In this document: positions 6,511 through 11,039 of the stretch, piece after piece | Layout: every line of letters starts with the position of its first letter | Numbering within the stretch: the first letter of the stretch is position 1 | Source: Alistipes sp. UBA943 | GTDB taxonomy: Bacteria > Bacteroidota > Bacteroidia > Bacteroidales > Rikenellaceae | Reading direction: 5' to 3' | Assembly (NCBI GenBank): GCA_002293345.1 | Contig: DBDB01000044.1 | Location: forward strand, 1-11,039 | Length of the DNA: 11,039 nt | Made by a program: the position numbers and the translations under genes | The notes under the pieces: model-generated | What the model was told of the DNA's origin: nothing | The model's database searches: none | Seen by the model: only the letters and a program-made list of their open reading frames with translations

Positions 6511-7377
6511 ATGCAATCGAACATTCAAATCATCAATCGCGACGACACCTGTTTCGTCGATATCGAGGGGACGATCGGCACCTCGAAAGCCACCTACGAA
6601 CACTTCAAGAAGACGCTCGAAAAACTACGCACAATGGACGTGCCGCGTGTGGTGGTGAACATTCGCTCCACGGGGGGCGACGTGAACGACGCGCTGCTGA
6701 TCCACGACGCGCTCCGCTCGCTCGACATACCGATCACGACCCGTTGCTACGGATACACCGCATCGGCCGCCACGGTGATCGCCCAAGCCGCGTCGGAGGG
6801 GTGTCGCGAGATCTCCGCCCAGGCGCTCTACCTGATCCACAACTCGATCTGTGCCGCCGAAGGGAATGTCGAGGAGCTTGCCTCGAAGACCGAACTGCTG
6901 CGTAAAACCGATACCCGTCTCGCGGAGCTCTATGCCGCACGGTCGGGACGCCCGGCAGCTGAGTTTTCGGCCCTGATGGCCGAAAACTCCGGCAACGGCC
7001 GTTGGCTGTCGCCCGAAGAGGCGATGGCTGCCGGGCTTGTCGACCGGATCGTTTTGCCCGTGGAGACGACAAAGGAGCGCAAGGCGCTCGGCAATCCGTT
7101 CAAAAAGATCTTCGGACGCAAGGCAATCGAAGTCCCCGCTCCCGGAGCGACACCTGCTCCACCTCCCGCTCCGAGTATCTTCCATTTCGATGCACCGGAG
7201 CAACCCGATGAGATCGTCCGCCGTACGGAACTCGTGTTACACGAAGGCCAACGTCTCATTCAAGCCACCCGCACGAACCCGTGCGAAGACCCCTCGCTCA
7301 GCGATCAACTCCTGTCGGCCAACGAAAGGGCGTATGCCGAGGACGCGAAGCGACTTTTTACCGATCCCTTCATCTAA
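6511..7377 (+). CDS. ClpP-fold (S14) prohead protease with C-terminal extension
   Basis: A 288-aa protein. Residues 10-181 follow the ClpP/crotonase fold used by phage head-maturation proteases: oxyanion motif RSTGGD (52-57), nucleophile S85 in GYTASAAT, and H110 in LYLIHNS. The end of the domain is RWLSPEEAMAAGLVD (164-178). The usual third triad residue (Asp in ClpP, just before R-F-L-S) is not obvious: the matching spot is N162-G163. After a Pro/Ala-rich linker (about 193-210) comes a helical tail of some 75 residues, which could act as a scaffold for capsid assembly. The gene sits directly upstream of the capsid gene, as in many phages. It starts 5 bases after the tail gene. Confidence 0.85.
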   Translation: MQSNIQIINRDDTCFVDIEGTIGTSKATYEHFKKTLEKLRTMDVPRVVVNIRSTGGDVNDALLIHDALRSLDIPITTRCYGYTASAATVIAQAASEGCREISAQALYLIHNSICAAEGNVEELASKTELLRKTDTRLAELYAARSGRPAAEFSALMAENSGNGRWLSPEEAMAAGLVDRIVLPVETTKERKALGNPFKKIFGRKAIEVPAPGATPAPPPAPSIFHFDAPEQPDEIVRRTELVLHEGQRLIQATRTNPCEDPSLSDQLLSANERAYAEDAKRLFTDPFI

Positions 7378-7411
7378 ATCTTCATTACTTAACTTTTAAT
7401 TCTTAATCACT
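7378..7411 (+). promoter_or_regulatory. AT-rich leader of the capsid gene
   Basis: The 34 bases between the protease and capsid genes are almost all A/T, unlike the GC-rich coding DNA around them. In Bacteroidota, unstructured AT-rich leaders favour strong translation, which would suit a protein needed in hundreds of copies. I see no clear promoter boxes in it. Confidence 0.35.
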
Positions 7412-8395
7412 ATGGGTTTACTCGAAAATTGCAAAACTTACACCGGCAAGGATCTCGAACAGATCTTCTTCCGTCCCATGTTGACCGGACCCTCGGCGCT
7501 CGACCTGGGTGTACGCGTGCTCTACAACATGCCCGTTCCGACGACCGTTCAGGTGTGGGAGGCACAGAAAAACGTCCTCAAATCGCTCACCGCGGCCAAT
7601 GCCACCTGGACGGGCGGAAACAGCGCACGCAAGTTCCAAAAGACGATCGAACTGAAACGCGTCAAAGCCGAAATGGGTTATGGTGCGTCGGACTACTTCT
7701 CGTTGGTCTACGAGCTGATCTCGGCACGTCCCGAGGTGAACATGGGCGATCTCTGCGGCACCGAGCTGGAGGAGGCCGAAACGGCACTCTTCAAACAGTC
7801 CATCGCCGAAGGTATTCGTTCGACCGTCTGGGCCGGCGACACGACCGCATCCACCTGCAACACGTTCGACGGCTTCCTGAAAAAGATCAAATCGCTGGAT
7901 TCCGACGGGATGATCTCAGCCAGCACTTACACAGCGGCCGACGCATCGGACATCACGTACGCCGTCGACATCTTCGACTCCGTGTGGAGCAACGCCTCGG
8001 AAGCGGTGAAGGATCACAAAGGGGACGGACAGTTGGTGTACTTCGTCTCTTCGGACATCTACAACGCCTACGAGAAATACCTCGACGGTCTCGGTACGGA
8101 CGGTGCCTACACGGATCATATCCACGGACGCCAGGGCCTCATGTATCACGGCATTCCGGTGGTCGACGTGCGTGTGGGCAGCTACGTGGCCGCCAACTCA
8201 AACCTCCACCGTTCGTTCTGCCTGCTGACCGATCGCCGAAATCTGGCCGTGGCAGTGAACACGTCCGACTTCCCGGGCACGGAAATCCGCATGTGGTACA
8301 ACCCCGACGAGATGGAGAACCGTCAGCGTGCCGTCTTCATGATCGGTTGCGAAATCCTGGACGAGGAGGCTATTTCGTACGCATACGGCGTATAA
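7412..8395 (+). CDS. Phage major capsid protein (HK97-fold, probable)
   Basis: A 327-aa protein that would form the shell of the particle. It has features common to HK97-type capsid proteins: an early region LYNMPVPTTVQVWEAQK, a central helix-rich ELEEAETALFKQSIAEGIRST, YFVSSDIYNAY, and GIPVVDVRVG from residue 247, followed by DRRNLAVAVNT and a late strand with MWYNPDE. There is no long charged N-terminal delta domain, so scaffolding may come from the protease tail encoded just upstream. It lies 34 bases after the protease gene and 2 bases ahead of the next gene. I call the fold from pattern and context and could not run a structure comparison. Confidence 0.8.
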   Translation: MGLLENCKTYTGKDLEQIFFRPMLTGPSALDLGVRVLYNMPVPTTVQVWEAQKNVLKSLTAANATWTGGNSARKFQKTIELKRVKAEMGYGASDYFSLVYELISARPEVNMGDLCGTELEEAETALFKQSIAEGIRSTVWAGDTTASTCNTFDGFLKKIKSLDSDGMISASTYTAADASDITYAVDIFDSVWSNASEAVKDHKGDGQLVYFVSSDIYNAYEKYLDGLGTDGAYTDHIHGRQGLMYHGIPVVDVRVGSYVAANSNLHRSFCLLTDRRNLAVAVNTSDFPGTEIRMWYNPDEMENRQRAVFMIGCEILDEEAISYAYGV

Positions 8396-8397
8396 CG

Positions 8398-8901
8398 ATG
8401 GCCAAGACAGCCAAACCGAACGCCGGACAGGCCATTCGTTCCGTACGGTTGATCCCCGCCCCGGAGCTGTCGGTCACGATGGACGCCGGGGAGTCGGGCA
8501 CCGCACGCATCGACACAACTTTACAGGAGGGTACCCCGAGTGCCTGCCTGTCGATCGAGCGGCACGGTCTGAGCGGGGAGTACAGCGAAACCATCGACAC
8601 GGCGAACGGTCTTCCCGTCGTCCGCCACACGTTGACACTGTCCGTGGACCCCGAACCGGTACGGTCGTGGCTCACGGCCGACTGGCTGGAGCGGATCACC
8701 GTCGAAGGGGTCGCGGCACGCATCGAGATGCAGGCCGAAGAGAATGTCTTCCTGGTCGGTTGGTCCGAAAAGTTCGGCACAGAGCACGCATTGCGTCTCA
8801 CCGAGGCACGTTACGAGTCGGGCAAAACGCCCGCGCTGCCATCCGTCCTGACGCTCGTCCTGACGGGTGAAGATACCGCTCCGGCAATTCGCTGCCAATA
8901 A
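8398..8901 (+). CDS. Unrecognised 167-aa protein next to capsid gene
   Basis: The start ATG 8398 is 2 bases after the capsid stop. The same frame is open far upstream, but that part is only a shadow of the capsid gene. The protein is beta-rich (for example SVTMDAGESGTARI, HTLTLSVDPEPV) and ends in a regular PALPSVLTLVLTGEDTAPA segment, with no signal or membrane segment. It could be a capsid decoration or tail-completion protein, but I know no specific family. It is followed after 13 bases by a strong terminator that separates it from the portal gene. Confidence 0.75.
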   Translation: MAKTAKPNAGQAIRSVRLIPAPELSVTMDAGESGTARIDTTLQEGTPSACLSIERHGLSGEYSETIDTANGLPVVRHTLTLSVDPEPVRSWLTADWLERITVEGVAARIEMQAEENVFLVGWSEKFGTEHALRLTEARYESGKTPALPSVLTLVLTGEDTAPAIRCQ

Positions 8902-8914
8902 CACCTATTCGAGA

Positions 8915-8942
8915 GGGGGCCGGGACTCCGGCCCCCTTTTTT
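8915..8942 (+). terminator. Strong rho-independent terminator inside the virion block
   Basis: A perfect 9-bp GC stem GGGGGCCGG (8915-8923) with CCGGCCCCC (8928-8936), loop GACT, followed by six T (8937-8942). It should stop most transcription after the capsid and 167-aa genes. No promoter is visible between it and the portal start at 8962. Confidence 0.9.
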
Positions 8943-8961
8943 CACCAATTATCCCAATCAT

Positions 8962-10200
8962 ATGGCAAAAAAACAGAAAACCACCGCCCTTGTCAGTGCG
9001 TCCGTGGGCCGCGGCAAAGGCAATTCGGGCGATCCGTTCGTCACGTTGAAATCCGGACGCGTGGAGAGCGACAAGTTTTGGCGATGGGGCGACGACAACC
9101 TGTTCCCTTCGGCGCTGTCGCTCATGTCGCGACGCTCGACCACCCACCGCCGCATCATCAACGACAAGGCGGACTATATCGCCGGACGCGGCTTCATCCA
9201 TGGCACCGATGACCCGTTGCTGGACTCATTTATCGCCCACGCGAACGGACACAACGAGTCGCTCCGCACGGTGATCTACAAATTGGCGTTCGACAAGGTG
9301 CTGTTCGGCAACGCCTTCCTCGAGGTTGTCACGGACAGCGCACACTCGACCCTCACGTTCTTCCATCAGGATGCCTCGCGCTGCCGCATCGCGAAGGATT
9401 CCGAGCATGTACTGTTGCACCACGACTGGAGCCGCTTCACATCCCGTGACGCGCGCGTACTGCCGCTCTACCCGCTGTTTGAGGAGCAAGGGGACGGCAC
9501 CCTCCGTTCGGTGATCCACTACAAGGATTACGAACCGATGTTCGAGCACTACGGGATTCCGGATTACATTGCGGGATTGAACGTTTCGGCGATCATCTAC
9601 AAGACGGATCGTTGGAATATGTCGCGATTGGATAACTCGTTCCAACTGTCGGGTGTGATGATGCTCGACGCGACTGTCGAAGATGCATCCCGGGCGGAAC
9701 AGGTGGTGCGTCTGGCGGAGGAGAAGTTCTCCGGTAAACCCGGGCAGGTGATGTTTGTCTTGAAGGAGGGTAACGAGAAGGACCATTCGCAATTTATCCC
9801 GATACAGTCGCCGAACGAAGGGGACTGGAAGGCACTGCACGATCAAGCCTCGACGGACATTATCGTGGCACACTCGTGGTTCCGTGCGTTGGGCGGTCTG
9901 GATTACTCATCGGGGTTCTCCGCGGAACGGATCCTGCACGAGTACGAGATCGCGCTCAACACGGTCATCCTGAATAAGCAGAACGAGCTACTGGAGCCGT
10001 TGCGCGAGTTGATCTCCCGTGTGTTGCAGGTGGATGCGTCGGGTTTGCAAATCGTCAACTGCCCTCCGACACGTGCCAAACCGGGACACATGATGATCTG
10101 GGAGGCCCGTCGTGACGATGGCATGGCCTACGACCCCGAGGACGAACAGCAACAGCAGTTCCTCTCCCAAATCACGAAAAACACACAGGAAATCATCTAA
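8962..10200 (+). CDS. Phage portal protein
   Basis: A 412-aa protein. Portals form the twelve-subunit ring at one capsid vertex through which DNA passes. The sequence has the typical order: a polar N-terminal arm, WGDDNLFPSALSLM (42-55) and a helical pair leading into YIAGRGF, a wing with DYIAGLNVSAIIYKTDRWN, a long helix EDASRAEQVVRLAEEKFSG, and a C-terminal helix NTVILNKQNELLEPLRELI with a Gln-rich tail. It has the length of a short HK97/SPP1-type portal. There is no alternative ATG nearby. It depends on read-through of the terminator or an unseen promoter. It is followed 12 bases later by the connector-like gene. Confidence 0.85.
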   Translation: MAKKQKTTALVSASVGRGKGNSGDPFVTLKSGRVESDKFWRWGDDNLFPSALSLMSRRSTTHRRIINDKADYIAGRGFIHGTDDPLLDSFIAHANGHNESLRTVIYKLAFDKVLFGNAFLEVVTDSAHSTLTFFHQDASRCRIAKDSEHVLLHHDWSRFTSRDARVLPLYPLFEEQGDGTLRSVIHYKDYEPMFEHYGIPDYIAGLNVSAIIYKTDRWNMSRLDNSFQLSGVMMLDATVEDASRAEQVVRLAEEKFSGKPGQVMFVLKEGNEKDHSQFIPIQSPNEGDWKALHDQASTDIIVAHSWFRALGGLDYSSGFSAERILHEYEIALNTVILNKQNELLEPLRELISRVLQVDASGLQIVNCPPTRAKPGHMMIWEARRDDGMAYDPEDEQQQQFLSQITKNTQEII

Positions 10201-10212
10201 GTCTCTCAACTT

Positions 10213-10623
10213 ATGCAATCACTTTTATCATCGAACGAGGTCATCGAATTGGCCTACACAGACACGGGGTATCTGCCGGAGCGTCGCATCGGCACGGAGG
10301 ATATTGCTTTGGCCGAGTCACGTTACCTGATCCCCGTCACAGGACAGCGGTTGTGGAGCCGTCTCCTCGCGGGAGGTTACCCGACGCTGCGCAGCGAGTA
10401 TGTAGCGCAGGCCGCCGCCTATGCGGCGCGGCTGTCGCTCCATGCTTCTATCGAAGCCCTTGCGCCTGCGGCGCAGGCCTCGCTGCGAGCGCGGTTTATG
10501 ACGTCGCTCCGCGACCTGTCAAACCATCTGAACGCCGAGGCAAGTCAATATCCCGAATACGATGCCGCGGAAAATATACTGAATCGCATCTCCACGGAAG
10601 GAGGTGTCGTTTTGCCGGTTTGA
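10213..10623 (+). CDS. Head-tail connector-like protein (DUF6712-type, tentative)
   Basis: A 136-aa, Ala-rich helical protein (LSLHASIEALAPAAQASLRARF, then an acidic-basic helix LRDLSNHLNAE). Small helical proteins directly after the portal in Bacteroidota phages are usually head-tail connectors, and I recall the label DUF6712 for such proteins, without being able to verify a match. The last codons carry the rplY promoter. The frame is intact. Confidence 0.6.
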   Translation: MQSLLSSNEVIELAYTDTGYLPERRIGTEDIALAESRYLIPVTGQRLWSRLLAGGYPTLRSEYVAQAAAYAARLSLHASIEALAPAAQASLRARFMTSLRDLSNHLNAEASQYPEYDAAENILNRISTEGGVVLPV

Positions 10624-10641
10624 ATTTTTTCTGTATCTTCG
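10611..10641 (+). promoter_or_regulatory. Promoter of rplY inside the end of the connector gene
   Basis: TTTG at 10611-10614, a 19-base spacer, and TATCTTCG at 10634-10641, one base off the Bacteroidota -7 consensus TAnnTTTG. The -33 element lies in the last codons of the connector gene. The transcript would start near 10647 and carry a leader of about 70 bases with a small TTACAC/GTGTAA hairpin (10664-10680). Confidence 0.65.
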
Positions 10642-10719
10642 CCCCCGCAAGCATGGATGGGATTTACACACACGGTGTAAGTTGAGTGATGCCCAAGGTA
10701 ACTTAAACGTATAAAAATT

Positions 10720-11039
10720 ATGAAAACGATTCAGGTAAATGCCGTTGAGCGCGGCGAGTACGGTAAGAAAGCGAGCAAAGCGGTACGCCGCGACGGGATG
10801 ATTCCTGCGGTGGTGTACGGAGGTGGCGACACAGTCAGTTTTTCGGTGGATCCAAAGGAGATCAAGCCGCTGATCTACACACCCAATTCGTATATTGTGG
10901 ATTTGACGCTGGGCGGCAAGACGGAGCAGGTGGTGTTGCGTGACACGCAGTTCCATCCCGTGCGTGAGGAGATTCTCCACATGGATTTCTACCGTGTACA
11001 ACCCGGCAAACCGATCACGATCGCCATTCCGGTGCGCCT
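10720..11039 (+). CDS. rplY: 50S ribosomal protein L25/Ctc (partial, 5' end)
   Basis: The first 106 codons are visible and run off the window. The N-terminal 5S-rRNA-binding domain is clear: RRDGMIPAVVYGGG, then VSFSVDPKEIKPLI, VDLTL and LRDTQFHPVREEILHMDFYRV, as in the L25/general stress protein Ctc family. Bacteroidota versions are usually the longer two-domain Ctc type, and the beginning of a second domain (ITIAIPV) is visible at the edge. ATG 10720 follows an A-rich leader typical of the phylum. Confidence 0.95.
   Translation, partial: MKTIQVNAVERGEYGKKASKAVRRDGMIPAVVYGGGDTVSFSVDPKEIKPLIYTPNSYIVDLTLGGKTEQVVLRDTQFHPVREEILHMDFYRVQPGKPITIAIPVR

Larger units (their letters stand above)
3255..10623 (+). 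mobile_element. Phage-derived virion gene block without packaging genes
   Basis: Seven intact, tightly spaced genes on one strand encode tail/baseplate-like proteins, a prohead protease, a capsid, an unknown protein, a portal and a connector-like protein. The block lies between the ribosomal operon and rplY. Neither terminase nor tape measure, tail tube, integrase, repressor or lysis gene is present. I found no obvious direct repeat flanking it. The ends are taken as the first and last phage-type genes, since the true junctions cannot be seen. Confidence 0.7.

Noticed and set aside
7429..8397. Upstream extension of the 167-aa gene frame through the capsid gene
   Set aside because: The extension is Arg/His/Gly-rich and entirely inside the capsid frame. 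The real protein starts at ATG 8398.
10464..10478. Perfect palindrome GCCTGCG-G-CGCAGGC
   Set aside because: It falls in Ala-rich coding sequence of the connector-like gene and has no T-tract. Codon composition explains it.
2792..10719. Attachment-site direct repeats flanking the phage-type block
   Set aside because: I compared the sequence after rplI and before rplY by eye and found no convincing matching pair; a computed search could still find a short one.
1..11039. CRISPR arrays, tRNA or rRNA genes, insertion sequences
   Set aside because: I saw no regularly spaced repeats, no cloverleaf-like sequence and no transposase-like protein.

Overview
The window looks like a Bacteroidales (Bacteroidota) chromosome. 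The support is the rpsF-rpsR-rplI order, promoters of the Bacteroidota type (TTTG or TTG, about 19-21 bases, then TAnnTTTG), start codons without clear Shine-Dalgarno sequences, and lipoproteins with Bacteroidota-like signal peptides. The moderate-to-high GC of the housekeeping genes would suit a Rikenellaceae/Alistipes-like genome, but that rank is a weak guess.

Region 1 (1-1680) is an AT-rich accessory patch. It holds the 3' end of an unrecognised gene, a cysteine-rich lipoprotein, a short 95-aa ORF and a second, paralogous lipoprotein. The pattern is small ORF plus lipoprotein, twice. The two lipoprotein genes share an almost identical GC-rich 3' end of 83 bp that continues past the stop codon into a terminator arm. 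This looks like a recombining cassette array, possibly of toxin tips and immunity lipoproteins; that role is inference.

Region 2 (1636-2859) is the conserved translation operon rpsF-rpsR-rplI. Its promoter is interleaved with the hairpin terminator of the preceding array, and a long hairpin closes the operon.

Region 3 (2860-3254) has no convincing protein gene but much structure: two back-to-back inverted repeats, a good promoter, a probable structured RNA closed by a 21-bp stem, and a cluster of related TGTTGAC-type sites just ahead of the next gene.

Region 4 (3255-10623) is a compact block of seven intact, co-directional genes of phage virion type. In order they are two tail/baseplate-like proteins, a ClpP-fold (S14) prohead protease with an extra C-terminal domain, a major capsid protein, an unrecognised 167-aa protein, a terminator, a portal protein and a small helical head-tail connector-like protein. 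No terminase, tape measure, tail tube, integrase or lysis gene is present, and no flanking attachment repeat was found. Head and tail-tip genes would be expected to make or process a particle, but nothing here would fill it with DNA. It is either a fragment of a longer ancestral prophage or a retained capsid system.

Region 5 (10611-11039) is the promoter and 5' part of rplY (ribosomal protein L25/Ctc). The promoter lies inside the last codons of the last phage-type gene, so host and phage-derived DNA are fused without a gap.
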